Shown: positions 19,983 to 28,645, numbered from the stretch's first letter. The stretch: DNA of 64,000 bases from Synechococcus sp. RedBA-s (GCF_024345495.1 NZ_JAGQBF010000016.1:1-64000), one strand, 5' to 3'. Numbers and translations: made by a program. The notes: generated by a model from the letters alone, not told the origin.

Positions 19983-20032
19983 GGGCCAGGGCCGCAGCAA
20001 ATCTGCGGCGGTCGATGCCGGTCCTCCAGGGC

Positions 20033-20064
20033 TTGACTCTCCTTCTGACTGGAGACCTTAGGTT
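20033..20064 (+). promoter_or_regulatory. MerR/CueR-like promoter of the DUF411 gene
   Basis: TTGACT at 20033-20038, then a 20-base spacer containing TCTCC...GGAGA arms, then TAGGTT. The first ten bases, TTGACTCTCC, are identical to those of the divergent promoter about 50 bases away, so one copper sensor probably drives both genes. It lies 25 bases upstream of the DUF411 start. Confidence 0.6.
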
Positions 20065-20088
20065 AAGAGCAAGCCCTGTCGTCATTCC

Positions 20089-20586
20089 ATGGATACCGAT
20101 CACTTCTTTCGGTCTTCCCCCCTCTTTGGCTGGCTTGCCGGAATCAGCGCGCTCACGGCTGTCACCACAGGAGTCGGCTCACCCCTGCCAGTGGCGGCGG
20201 CCACCGCCCCGGTGCCGATCACCTCGTATCGATCAGCCAGTTGTGGGAGCTGCAAGGGCTGGATCCAGCACATGCGCGACAAAGGCTTCCAGGTGCGTGA
20301 TCTCGTCATCACCGATTCCGACAGTGTCAAGCGTCGACTGGGAGTCCCCAGTCGCCTGGCTTCCTGTCATTCCGCCCAGGTGGCTAGTTATGTCCTCGAG
20401 GGACATGTTCCTGCCGCTGATGTCAAGAGGCTGCTTCGCAGTCGCCTCCCGGTGGTGGGCCTTGCCGTACCGGGAATGGTGTTGGGTTCTCCTGGGATGG
20501 AATCGGCCAAAGCAACAGAGGCTTTCAGCGTTCTCGCCTTCTCACCCACCGGACGCACCAATGCTTTTTCAAGCCACTTCCCTTGA
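20089..20586 (+). CDS. DUF411 metal-binding protein
   Basis: 165 residues, secreted: an N-terminal hydrophobic segment precedes SPLPVAAATAP. The DUF411 domain starts with VPITSYRSASCGSCKGWIQH, whose CxxC is the likely metal site, and continues with MRDKGFQVRDLVITDSD, LASCHSAQVASYVLEGHVPA and RLPVVGLAVPGMVLGSPGME. DUF411 genes are often found with copper resistance genes and are thought to bind metal in the periplasm. The promoter upstream looks CueR-type. A degenerate multicopper oxidase follows 10 bases later on the same strand. Confidence 0.85.
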   Translation: MDTDHFFRSSPLFGWLAGISALTAVTTGVGSPLPVAAATAPVPITSYRSASCGSCKGWIQHMRDKGFQVRDLVITDSDSVKRRLGVPSRLASCHSAQVASYVLEGHVPAADVKRLLRSRLPVVGLAVPGMVLGSPGMESAKATEAFSVLAFSPTGRTNAFSSHFP

Positions 20587-20595
20587 GATCTTCCC

Positions 20596-21483
20596 GTGAC
20601 CTCTCCCCTCAAGCTCCGGCAGGTGCTGGGCCTGGGGCTCGCCGGCTTGGGTGCGGCGCGGCTGGCCTCCCGCGGCGGCGCGGCTGATCTGGAGCTGGTG
20701 GCCCGTGCCACGCGGGGCCTGCTTCCCGGTGGCCCCGCCACGATGCTCACCTACAACGGCCGCTCGCCCGGCCCTCTGCTGGAGGTGAATGCCGGCGATC
20801 AGATGCGGCTCCTCCTGCGCAACGACCTCAAGGAGCCCACCAACCTGCACTTCCACGGGCTGCGCATCTCCCCCACCGGATCAGGCGACAATGTGTTCCT
20901 GTGCGTCCCGCCCGGCGGGTCCACCACCTACGCCTTCAAGCTCACTGCCGACCATCCGGCCGGCCTCTTTTTCGCGCACCCCCATCACCACGGCCACATG
21001 GCCGATCAGGTGTTCACAGTTCTCGGCGGCACCCTGCTGGTGCGCGGTGATCTCAACCGAATTTCTGAAGTAGCGGCTGCCAGTGAAGCCGTGCTGGTGC
21101 TCAAGGATTTCGCCAGCGCAAGCGCCGCCGTCACAGCTGAAGCCGGCATGGGCCTCGTTATCAATGGCCAGCCCTTCGATCCCGATCGCATCGACACCTG
21201 AGTTGCCCTCGGAAGCACGGAAGACTGGCTGATCGTCAACGACGACGTGATGGATCACCCCGTCCATCTGCACATCAATCCCTTCCAGGTGATCAGCCGT
21301 GATGGCCGCCCCGAAGCCCAGCGCCGCTGGAAGGACATGGTGCTGATGAAGGCGGGCGAGGAGGTGCGAATCCGGGTGACGTTCCGGGATTTTCTGGGGC
21401 GTACTTTTTATCACTTCCACAACCTCGATCACGAGAATCTGGAGATGATGGGGATGCTGCAAATCGATACCCCTACCGGCTGA
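20596..21483 (+). pseudogene. Multicopper oxidase, internally deleted and interrupted
   Basis: The first cupredoxin domain is good: TNLHFHGLRISP and FAHPHHHGHMADQVF hold type 2/3 copper histidines. After VLVLKDFAS the second domain (roughly 150-200 residues in relatives) is missing, and the text jumps to GMGLVINGQPFDPDRIDT. There a TGA (21199-21201) stops translation where relatives have Arg (CGA). The same frame continues VALGSTEDWLIVNDD, HPVHLHINPF and FYHFHNLDHENLEMMG. In that last motif the type 1 copper Cys of HCHxxxH is Phe. Three independent lesions mean no working oxidase. It would have been a periplasmic cuprous oxidase-type enzyme for copper tolerance. Confidence 0.88.
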
Positions 21484-21623
21484 TACTGCAGGGTGACATG
21501 GATCACGAGCCGGGGCAGTCGAGGCTCCGTCGATAAGTGCTCACCGGCTCTCCCCAGGGCCATCAGACGCCCCACCGATGACGAACCCCACCCCGTCCAC
21601 CCCGCCGCCAAGGCCGTAAGGCC

Positions 21624-22436
21624 CTACCCGCCGACGTTAAGCAAACGATCGAGCCGTAGTTGATGGTCGGCGCTGGTGAGCCGCCTGTAGGCCAGGCCAA
21701 CGACTCCGAACACCCCCAGCGCCGTCGCCGAAGCGATCATGAACAGGATCACGATCTGGTAGCGAACGGCCGCCTCCGGCGCCGCCCCCTGGAGGATCTG
21801 GCCGGTCATCATCCCCGGCAGGCTCACCAGTCCCATCACCATCATCGAGTTGATCGTCGGGATCATCGCCACGCGGATGGCGTCACGCACCACCTCCTGG
21901 CAGGCCTCCCAGCGGGTCGCTCCCAGGGCCAGGGCTGTTTCCACCCGATCGCGCCCGGTGCGCAACCCCTCCATGAAGCGATCGAGCCCCAGGGAGATGC
22001 CGTTGAGCGTGTTGCCCAGCACCATCCCGAGCAGGGGGATCAGATATTGGGGGTCATACCAGGGCTGGGGCTGGATCAGCCCTGTCACCGCCAGGCCAGT
22101 CACCAGCGCGGAGGAGGCCATCACCGCCAGCAGGCTATTGAGGTAGATGCCAACGAAGCGGCGCCGGGTGCGCTGAACGGCCGAAACCCCTGCAATCATG
22201 GCCATCGCCGCCCCCACCAGCACGATCAGCGGCGCATTGTCTTGGCGGAACAGCCACTCGAGCACGTAGCCCACCAGCAGCAGCTGCACCACCATGCGCA
22301 GGGAGGCCACCAGCAGGCTGCGGGCCAGGCCCAGGCGCAGCGCCACCGAAAGCCCGACGTTCACCAGGATCAGCAGGGCGGAAAGCGCCAGGCGGCCATC
22401 GCTGATCGTCAGGGCTCCGGAACTTAAGGGGGTCAT
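21624..22436 (-). CDS. fetB: FetB-type (UPF0014) ABC permease
   Basis: 270 residues, about seven membrane segments. Family blocks: VASLRMVVQLLLVGYVLEWLF near the start, LIPLLGMVLGNTLNGISLGL and ALALGATRWEACQEVVRDAI in the middle, and MVMGLVSLPGMMTGQIL. This is the UPF0014/FetB (YbbM) iron-export permease. ATG 22436 overlaps the fetA stop (ATGA) and replaces a longer in-frame start. With FetA it forms an ATP-driven exporter implicated in iron homeostasis and oxidative-stress resistance in E. coli. Its place at the end of the copper block fits a metal-homeostasis cluster. Confidence 0.88.
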   Translation of the reverse strand: MTPLSSGALTISDGRLALSALLILVNVGLSVALRLGLARSLLVASLRMVVQLLLVGYVLEWLFRQDNAPLIVLVGAAMAMIAGVSAVQRTRRRFVGIYLNSLLAVMASSALVTGLAVTGLIQPQPWYDPQYLIPLLGMVLGNTLNGISLGLDRFMEGLRTGRDRVETALALGATRWEACQEVVRDAIRVAMIPTINSMMVMGLVSLPGMMTGQILQGAAPEAAVRYQIVILFMIASATALGVFGVVGLAYRRLTSADHQLRLDRLLNVGG

Positions 22437-23083
22437 GGGCGGAGCTCCAGGGTGCGGGTGGCGAAGCGTTGAATCTGCTCGCTGTCGTGGCTGGTGAACA
22501 TCGCGGCGCGCTGGCCTGCAGCGAGCCACTCGATCAGCAGGGTCTCGAGCGCGGCAGAGGTGGCCCCATCGAGGGAGGCGGTGGGTTCATCCAGCAGCAG
22601 CACGGTGGGATCGAATTGCAGGGCCCGCAGCAGCGCCATCAGCTGCAGCTCGCCGCCAGAGAGCCGCTCGGCGTCGTAGGCCAGGAACGATGGATCGCGC
22701 CCCAGGGCTGCCAACCATTCCTTGATCCGCTCGCGCCGCCAGCCCCCACGCCCGCGCAACTCCTGGAATGTCCAAGGCGAGCGCAGGTTCGCCTCCACCG
22801 TGCCCCCATGGGCGACGGGCCCCTGGCTGAGATAAAGCACCATCGAGCGCCAGCGGGGTAAACCCCAGGATGTTGGCGTGCGCCCCTGCAGGCTGATCGT
22901 CCCGTCCTGAAGAGGATCGAGCATGGCCAGGGCGCGCAGTAACAAGGTCTTGCCCGCCCCCGAGGGCGCCACCAGCCCCAGGCGCTCACCGGCGGCCAGC
23001 TCCAGATCGAGCTGGCTCCAGAGGAGTCGATCCCCCAACTGACGCTTGAGCTCCGTGGCGCGTAGGAGCAGTGGGCGGTCCAA
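22433..23083 (-). CDS. fetA: FetA-type ABC ATPase
   Basis: 216 residues. Walker A reads APSGAGKT (near residue 40), the Q-loop region VLYLSQGPV, the signature LSGGELQ, Walker B VLLLDEPTASLD and the switch His in MFTSHDSEQIQRF. All are intact apart from Ala for Gly at the first Walker A position. Short single-domain ATPases of this type pair with UPF0014 permeases, and fetB overlaps its stop by four bases. The 5' end overlaps the pterin dehydratase frame by 98 bases, which is unusual and suggests that the dehydratase 3' end has drifted. Confidence 0.88.
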   Translation of the reverse strand: MDRPLLLRATELKRQLGDRLLWSQLDLELAAGERLGLVAPSGAGKTLLLRALAMLDPLQDGTISLQGRTPTSWGLPRWRSMVLYLSQGPVAHGGTVEANLRSPWTFQELRGRGGWRRERIKEWLAALGRDPSFLAYDAERLSGGELQLMALLRALQFDPTVLLLDEPTASLDGATSAALETLLIEWLAAGQRAAMFTSHDSEQIQRFATRTLELRP

Positions 23084-23423
23084 GGCGGGCTACAAGGCAG
23101 GACTCACTTTGATCCCAGCCGCTCTGGTCAACGCCAACACGTTCGAACATGACGGCATCGGCTCGCGTCAGGCCATCGGCTTTGTGGGTATGGATGTCAA
23201 TCTCCACGTAGCCCCAACCCACCCGAAAGTCGCCGTGGTGGCCCTGGTCTTCACAGATGGCGCCGGCATGATTCAGCCAAGCCAATGCCGCACAGAAGTC
23301 GGGGAAGCTGAGGTGCTTGTGGAGGTGGTGGCCTTCAATCACCTCCCAACCCGGCAGCTCAGCCTGCAAGGAGGCCAGTTCCTCTGCTTCAAGCCTAGGG
23401 CACCATCTCGGCAAGGCACACAT
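22986..23423 (-). CDS. Pterin-4a-carbinolamine dehydratase, altered C-terminus
   Basis: The core spans residues about 10-95: LPGWEVIEGHHLHKHLSFPD, then ALAWLNHAGAICEDQGHHGD and VGWGYVEIDIHTHKADGLTR. The E-D-Q-x-H-H...Y...H...GLT pattern is the dehydratase active site, which dehydrates 4a-hydroxypterins. Members usually end soon after THK..GLT..D, at about 95-110 residues. Here the frame runs 40 residues further into the fetA start. One base shift after ADAVMFER gives a short ending (VLALTRAAGIKVSPAL, stop) more like relatives, so a frameshift near 23135 is likely. The domain itself may still fold. Confidence 0.7.
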   Translation of the reverse strand: MCALPRWCPRLEAEELASLQAELPGWEVIEGHHLHKHLSFPDFCAALAWLNHAGAICEDQGHHGDFRVGWGYVEIDIHTHKADGLTRADAVMFERVGVDQSGWDQSESCLVARLGPPTAPTRHGAQASVGGSTPLEPARSGAGRR

Positions 23424-23878
23424 GGTTCATCGCTAAGCGGCATTGGGTTGACATCCAACAAGGCTACTTTCATCGCCTCTGCGGCGGGCTCATCCGCCTC
23501 CTCACATCAGCCTTGACGGCCTCGCTGTGACGACGCATTAGTCATGTCCTCAAGCCCTCGGGTGTACTGATGAGAGGGGTGACATCTTTCCTGAACCCGG
23601 GGGGATCCAGCCGGAGCTTTTTCACGCAAGCTGCGCCTCCATTTTCTGTTCATTTCTCTCAATAATGACTCCAGGGCGCTCCTGCGAGGTCTGACTTAAA
23701 GGCTGCCCTGTCACTGCCTTGTGATCGCAGCTATGCCAACAACTCAGACTGCCAAGCCAGGGAGGTGACGCTATTACTACAGTTTTGTGTCTCTCGGACT
23801 TCTATGATGTTCCCCTGAGGCCATCGCACTGCCTCGATAAAGTTTTAACATTCTTCCTTGCATTAAGCCCGCTGATCA
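23424..23878. other. Intergenic region
   Basis: About 450 bases without a convincing gene. Base composition changes across it, from the GC-rich metal island to the AT-richer cyclase/channel pair, so it may contain an insertion boundary. No inverted repeat, tRNA or attachment-like duplication was recognised. The promoter of the cyclase-like gene must lie here. Confidence 0.35.
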
Positions 23879-26023
23879 ATGTACTTACTGAGCCATTTGA
23901 GCATCAAGTCAAAGCTAATCTTGATGTTGCTCGCTGTCAGCGGATTTTCAATCTTTGTAACCGCCGCACTTGGCTATCGGAGCGGCAAAGACAATCTCAC
24001 TAGCCGTGTATCCAATCAACTGACCAGTGTTAGGGCCTCTAAGGCGCACCAGATTGAGTCCTATTTTAACACCATTCGAAATCATACTCAGACCCTCAGT
24101 GAAGATCCGTCGATAATATCTGCAGTTCAAGAGTTTTCTGCGGCATACAAGCAGTTGGACGAAACCTCATTATCAAAGGAAGCAGACCGGAAGCTATCAG
24201 ACTACTACGCTCAGAACTTCCTGCCGCGTCTCATGCAGGGCCGCTCGGGAACACCGATTCTGCAGTCTTATCTACTTAAGCCGCCAGCTTCCCAATATCT
24301 TCAGTTTCAATACATTGCTGCCAATTCCAATCCAGTTGGCAAGAAGCAACTTCTCTACAAAGCTTCTGACAGCAGCGCCTATTCGAAGGTACATGCTACT
24401 TACCATCCAATCTTCCGTAACATAATCGAGCGATTCGGATATTATGACATGTTTCTGATCAATCCAGAAGGAACAATCGTCTACACTGTCTTCAAAGAAA
24501 CTGACTTTGCTAGCAATCTTTTAAGCGGACCCTATAAAGCCACAAACCTCGCGAATCTTGTGCGAACAGTGATGGATTCAAAGGAGCAGAAGTACACCAG
24601 GCTCGTAGACTTTGCGCCCTATGCACCATCCTATGATGCCCCCGCTGCATTCATCGCTGCGCCTATCTATAGAGGATCTGAGCTGATAGGAATCCTGGCG
24701 TTTCAGATGCCGGTGAACGAAATCAACAATGTGATGACAGGTAATCGTAACTGGAAGGAAGATGGTCTCGGCAACTCTGGTGAAACCTACTTGGTCGGGA
24801 ATGACCAGCTGATGCGGTCAATTTCAAGGTTCTTGATCGAAGATCCTAAGGCTTTTTTTGCTAATCTTCGTTCGCTGAACATCAATGAAGATATAATAAA
24901 AAGAATTCAGCGATTTGATACCACAATCCTTCAGTTGCGGGTTAATACACAGGGAGTCAACCAGGCTCTGTCTCGACGAAAGGGTACAGAAGTAATTAAG
25001 GACTATCGAAATATACCCGTTCTTAGCTCATTCGCTCCACTCAAGATTAAGGATCTGGATTGGGTAATTCTTGCCGAGATGGACCTGGACGAGGCCTATG
25101 CACCAATCCACTCTTTTCAGCGCCAGATACTGATTTCGGCAACACTCTTGATCCTGCTCACTACGTTGGTGGCGATGTGTCTCGCACACTTCTTCGTGAA
25201 ACCGATCAATGCTCTGATCAGTAGTGCCCGCAAGGTATCAACTGGCGAGCTGGAGTCGATCCCCACCCTGGAAACCGGAGATGAGTTTGGTGAACTCGGT
25301 CGTTCGTTCAATTCGATGCTGCACAGCTTGCGATCCCAGCGAGTACTGGTCGAACAAAAGAGCCAGGAAAATGAGCGCCTTCTCCTGAGCGTATTTCCGG
25401 CAGCCATATCCCGTCGCCTACAGCTCGGCGAGAAGCAAATCGCCGAAGATATTTCTAATGTAGCAGTGTTGTATATGCAAGTCACAGGATTTTCAGAGCT
25501 GGCCGCATCCCTAAGTGCTTTCGAATCAGTTGCAATCCTCAATGATCTAGTTTCATCATTCGATGATATTGCACTCAGTCATGGTATCGAAAAGATCAAG
25601 ACGATTGGCGATCGTTACCTGGCAGTTTGTGGCTTATCCACCCCGTATCTCGATCATGACAGGCGAGCTGTAGACTGTGGTGTCGAGATGTTTGGTGTGA
25701 TCCGCCGCTTTAATCTAGAGCGTAGTTTTCACCTTGATTTAAAAATTGGCATCGACTCCGGCGACATCGCAGTTGGCATCGTTGGCAAGAGCAAGGTGGT
25801 TTATGACGTCTGGGGGAAAACCATGAATCTCGCTGTCGCGCTAAAGGATGCATGTCCACCAGGTTCAATTCTTGTTTCGCAGACTGTGCATCATCGCCTC
25901 GAAGATCTTTATCCCTTCGAAAAACTCGACAAGGTTCCTGATCATGAGCCAATCACACTCAGTGCCTGGTGGCTGAATGGCACCGTGATGCCTGTGGCAA
26001 CCGAGCCTGGCGAGCGCTCCTGA
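23879..26023 (+). CDS. Membrane sensor with HAMP and degenerate class III cyclase domain
   Basis: 714 residues. Membrane helix at about 7-30, a large extracytoplasmic double-Cache-like sensor to about 415, a second helix (ILISATLLILLTTLVAMCLA), a HAMP segment (KPINALISSARKVSTGELES) and a cyclase homology domain from about 515. Aligning to mammalian cyclase numbering, the first metal Asp is Gln534 (LYMQVTGFS instead of F-A-D-I). The second metal Asp is kept (Asp578, KTIGDRY), exactly 44 residues on as expected. The adenine-recognising Asp643 and Asn650 are kept seven apart, but the transition-state Arg is Ala654. Loss of one metal Asp and the Arg argues against cyclase activity. The stop overlaps the channel gene start (TGATG), so the two are translationally coupled. 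Confidence 0.85.
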   Translation: MYLLSHLSIKSKLILMLLAVSGFSIFVTAALGYRSGKDNLTSRVSNQLTSVRASKAHQIESYFNTIRNHTQTLSEDPSIISAVQEFSAAYKQLDETSLSKEADRKLSDYYAQNFLPRLMQGRSGTPILQSYLLKPPASQYLQFQYIAANSNPVGKKQLLYKASDSSAYSKVHATYHPIFRNIIERFGYYDMFLINPEGTIVYTVFKETDFASNLLSGPYKATNLANLVRTVMDSKEQKYTRLVDFAPYAPSYDAPAAFIAAPIYRGSELIGILAFQMPVNEINNVMTGNRNWKEDGLGNSGETYLVGNDQLMRSISRFLIEDPKAFFANLRSLNINEDIIKRIQRFDTTILQLRVNTQGVNQALSRRKGTEVIKDYRNIPVLSSFAPLKIKDLDWVILAEMDLDEAYAPIHSFQRQILISATLLILLTTLVAMCLAHFFVKPINALISSARKVSTGELESIPTLETGDEFGELGRSFNSMLHSLRSQRVLVEQKSQENERLLLSVFPAAISRRLQLGEKQIAEDISNVAVLYMQVTGFSELAASLSAFESVAILNDLVSSFDDIALSHGIEKIKTIGDRYLAVCGLSTPYLDHDRRAVDCGVEMFGVIRRFNLERSFHLDLKIGIDSGDIAVGIVGKSKVVYDVWGKTMNLAVALKDACPPGSILVSQTVHHRLEDLYPFEKLDKVPDHEPITLSAWWLNGTVMPVATEPGERS

Positions 26024-27570
26024 TGAACACGAACAACTTCATTCTTTGGGCGTCTATACTGGCAGTGGGCTTCCCGCTGGTATCTGTTCTGCTCGGCGAA
26101 GCGATTCACCGACTACGTCGGCATGGAGAAGGCTTGGCTGAAATATTGAGGCTGCTGCGCAACTTGATTATTCCCATTTTCATTGGGTTGTTGTTTCTGC
26201 AGCATGTTCTCGGTCTCAGTACCAGCACCCGCATCTTCAAGGGCGGAGAGACAGTCCTCTGGATCTGCATTATTCACGCAGCACTCTCTCTGCTCAACTT
26301 GACTCTCTTTGAGAAAGCAGAAGCTGATACATGGAGATCTAGAGTCCCCAAGTTGTTAGTAGATCTTGCCCGTCTGTTTTTGATTCTTCTCGGCACAGCC
26401 TTCGTTCTGGCCACTGTCTGGGATGCTGATTTAGCCGGGCTGGTGACGGCGTTAGGTGTGAGCTCGATCGTTATCGGTTTGGCGCTTCAAGACACACTGG
26501 GAAGTGTGATGTCGGGTATAGCGCTTCTGTTCGAGAGGCCATTTTTCGTAGGTGACTGGCTTGAGGTGAATGGGGTGGTGGGTCAGGTGATCGATATCAA
26601 CTGGCGTGCCGTGCGCCTGCTGACCCTTGAACAAGAGATGGTTGTGATCCCCCACAAGCTGATCAGTAGTGAAATTATCCGTAACTTCACGCAGCCAACT
26701 CCAATACATGCTGAGCGTATCAAGCTTGGTTTCTCCTATAATGATCCCCCAAATCTCGCTCGACAAGTGCTTAAGAGCACCGCCTTGGAAACTAAGGGAG
26801 TCCTGACCGATCCGGAGCCCAGTGTCTTTACACTCGATTACTCCGATTCAGCGGTTACATACGAGGTTAAGTTTTTCATCCGAGACTATGCCGACATTGA
26901 AAATATCCGTGAGCGATTTATGACCAGAGTATGGTATGCCGCCAAGCGGAGTAATCTTTCAATCCCTTTTCCGATTCGTACTCTCTACCACTTCAATGGC
27001 CCATCGTCTCAGCAGAAGGGGATTTCCAAGAAGTTCGCAGAAAGCTTGCAGGCTCTACCGTCCTACGTGCCGCTCAACAAGGAGCAGGAAATGATGCAGG
27101 CTCCTTCCATGGGTATCTCCCTTCAGCATTTTGCCGCTGGGGAGAAAGTGGTGCGTCAAGGCCATTCTGGGAATGCACTTTACATCATTGTTTCAGGCCA
27201 AGCAGTGATGTCCACCTCCGATACCCATAACCTGGATCGGGAGGTACTCTCATTGCGATCTGGTGAGTTCTTCGGTGAGATGGCCTTGTTCTCGGGCGAT
27301 CCTAGCTCCGTCACGATAACGGCACTTTATGACCTTGAAGTGATGAAAATATCTGCTCAAGTGGTCAACCAGATGATCGATCGCCAGCCCAGCTTTGCCC
27401 GTGAAATAGGTCATATTCTTGAGATCCGACGTCGCGCTATCCATGAGGCCTCACTACTCCAAGAGAAATCAAGCCAGCAAGTCAATACTACTTCGCAGGG
27501 CCCAAAGCCAGATGAAACGTATGGCAACTCCATTGGCCATGGGCGTTTTGAAGTTAGCCAAGGAAACTGA
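26023..27570 (+). CDS. MscS-family channel with C-terminal cyclic-nucleotide-binding domain
   Basis: 515 residues. Three or four membrane helices, then the MscS pore and beta domain: LGVSSIVIGLALQDTLGSVM (about 142-161), FVGDWLEVNGVVGQVIDINW and VVIPHKLISSEIIRNFT. A CNB fold occupies about 365-480: FAAGEKVVRQGHSGNALYII, then FFGEMALFSGDPSSVTITA. This is the architecture of bacterial cyclic-nucleotide-gated (bCNG) channels. In the phosphate-binding cassette the usual PR(A/T)A reads PSSV, so the Arg that contacts the cyclic phosphate is Ser. Ligand binding may be lost or changed. The upstream partner overlaps by one base. AT-richer than the surrounding chromosome, suggesting the pair moved together. 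Confidence 0.87.
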   Translation: MNTNNFILWASILAVGFPLVSVLLGEAIHRLRRHGEGLAEILRLLRNLIIPIFIGLLFLQHVLGLSTSTRIFKGGETVLWICIIHAALSLLNLTLFEKAEADTWRSRVPKLLVDLARLFLILLGTAFVLATVWDADLAGLVTALGVSSIVIGLALQDTLGSVMSGIALLFERPFFVGDWLEVNGVVGQVIDINWRAVRLLTLEQEMVVIPHKLISSEIIRNFTQPTPIHAERIKLGFSYNDPPNLARQVLKSTALETKGVLTDPEPSVFTLDYSDSAVTYEVKFFIRDYADIENIRERFMTRVWYAAKRSNLSIPFPIRTLYHFNGPSSQQKGISKKFAESLQALPSYVPLNKEQEMMQAPSMGISLQHFAAGEKVVRQGHSGNALYIIVSGQAVMSTSDTHNLDREVLSLRSGEFFGEMALFSGDPSSVTITALYDLEVMKISAQVVNQMIDRQPSFAREIGHILEIRRRAIHEASLLQEKSSQQVNTTSQGPKPDETYGNSIGHGRFEVSQGN

Positions 27571-27669
27571 ACAGACACTAGGTGATGGTCCCCATTCCCC
27601 ACAGCCGAACTGGGAAGAGGAAAATATGTCAGGTCCATGACGGAAATGCCACAATCAGGGAGAGCCTGA

Positions 27670-28001
27670 TCACTCGTTGAGCACCGGCTCGACCTGTGCC
27701 AGAAGCGCAGGCAGTTGCTCACTCAAGGTGATCCATCCCTCCTCCAGGCGCACTCGGTCATAGGCTTGAATCAACACATCCCGCATCCCTGCCATCTCCC
27801 GACAGGGATCAGCGGATGTTGCTGGCGGCAGGTGTCGCTCAGCCGCTTGGTGGCTTCTCCAATGATCTCGAGATTGCGTACCACAGCGTCCTGGAGAACG
27901 TCGCTTGCCAGAAACGCTTCGCGATCGGGGATGGGAAAGCCTTGAAACCGTCGGATTGCGGTCAGGATGTCGCTCAAGGAATGATGGTCCCTTAGCTCCA
28001 T
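27670..28001 (-). pseudogene. HepT (DUF86, HEPN) toxin, frameshifted
   Basis: The first frame reads MELRDHHSLSDILTAIRRFQ, then LQDAVVRNLEIIGEATKRLS. Near 27805 one base is lost and the other frame continues REMAGMRDVLIQAYDRV and WITLSEQLPALLAQVEPVLN. Together these are a complete HepT-like HEPN protein. In the RNase/AMPylation-target motif R-x4-H the His is Gln (RDVLIQAY), a further lesion. HepT is the toxin of MntA/HepT modules. Its start overlaps the upstream mntA stop, the usual arrangement. Confidence 0.82.
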
Positions 28002-28149
28002 CACAGGGGAATCGCATCCCGCTCAGTAGAGGCCAGAGCGGTTGGTTTGAGATTGCGGCGGCGTATCAGATCCACGCGGCAATGCAGCGTGTCCCCTAGG
28101 GTCAGCTTCAGGGCGATGCTCTCCAGCAGGCAGGTGCGGGGGGCAGATC
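28001..28149 (-). pseudogene. MntA-like nucleotidyltransferase antitoxin, C-terminal fragment
   Basis: About 45 codons in frame to a TGA at 28001: LLESIALKLTLGDTLHCRVD, then LIRRRNLKPTALASTERDAI. This matches the tail of minimal nucleotidyltransferases, where a VDLV-type strand holds the last acidic residue, and the stop overlaps the hepT start (TGATG). The front with the GSxxxG and D-x-D motifs is missing; the ISAs1 remnant begins exactly where homology ends. The module is therefore broken in both partners. Confidence 0.65.
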
Positions 28150-28645
28150 CAGGACTGATTCAAAGTCTTAGCTCGAGCTTGGCTCCGGCTGTCGCTGCGC
28201 CAGCACCATTACCCCGGTAGCGATGGGTGTCCTCATGCAGCGGGGTGTCACGGATCCAGTGCCAGCCCTCAATGCTCCAGCGGTCGCGCACCTGTCGCAG
28301 CAGGGCTTCTGGGGTGGTGCGGAAGCTGGTGAGGACGAAATGGGACTGCCGGAAGGTCTTGCCGCCGCGGGTGCCGACGGCGATCACTTTCACGATCCAG
28401 CTGGTGCCGCTCCAGGCCTCGCGGATGTGCTCCGGTGCCTGTTTGGCGCGGAGCGTCCAGGTGATGACACGACGATGACCTTCCTCGAAAACACCTGCCT
28501 CAACAGGGATGTGGCGTTTCCCCTGGACCTGGCATCGGATCTGGCGATGCAGGGTCTTCTGGTTCCCGTTGACGGTCAGGAGGAAGTCGGCCCCCTGCTC
28601 CTGGAGCTGTTGAAAAACGGGCGCTGCGTGTGCAGGGCATCCTTC
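28150..28645 (-). mobile_element. ISAs1-family remnant
   Basis: Starts with a terminal repeat (CAGGACTGATTCAAAGT) and holds the last third to half of an ISAs1 transposase on the reverse strand: RQSHFVLTSFRTTPEALLRQ, then WSIEGWHWIRDTPLHEDTHR and GNGAGA. Compared with the fuller copy at 62630, homology stops at the GTGCAGGGCATC sequence near 28645, and the part encoding LRLAGFQSIRAGMQAVTH is deleted. It cannot encode an active transposase. Confidence 0.82.
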
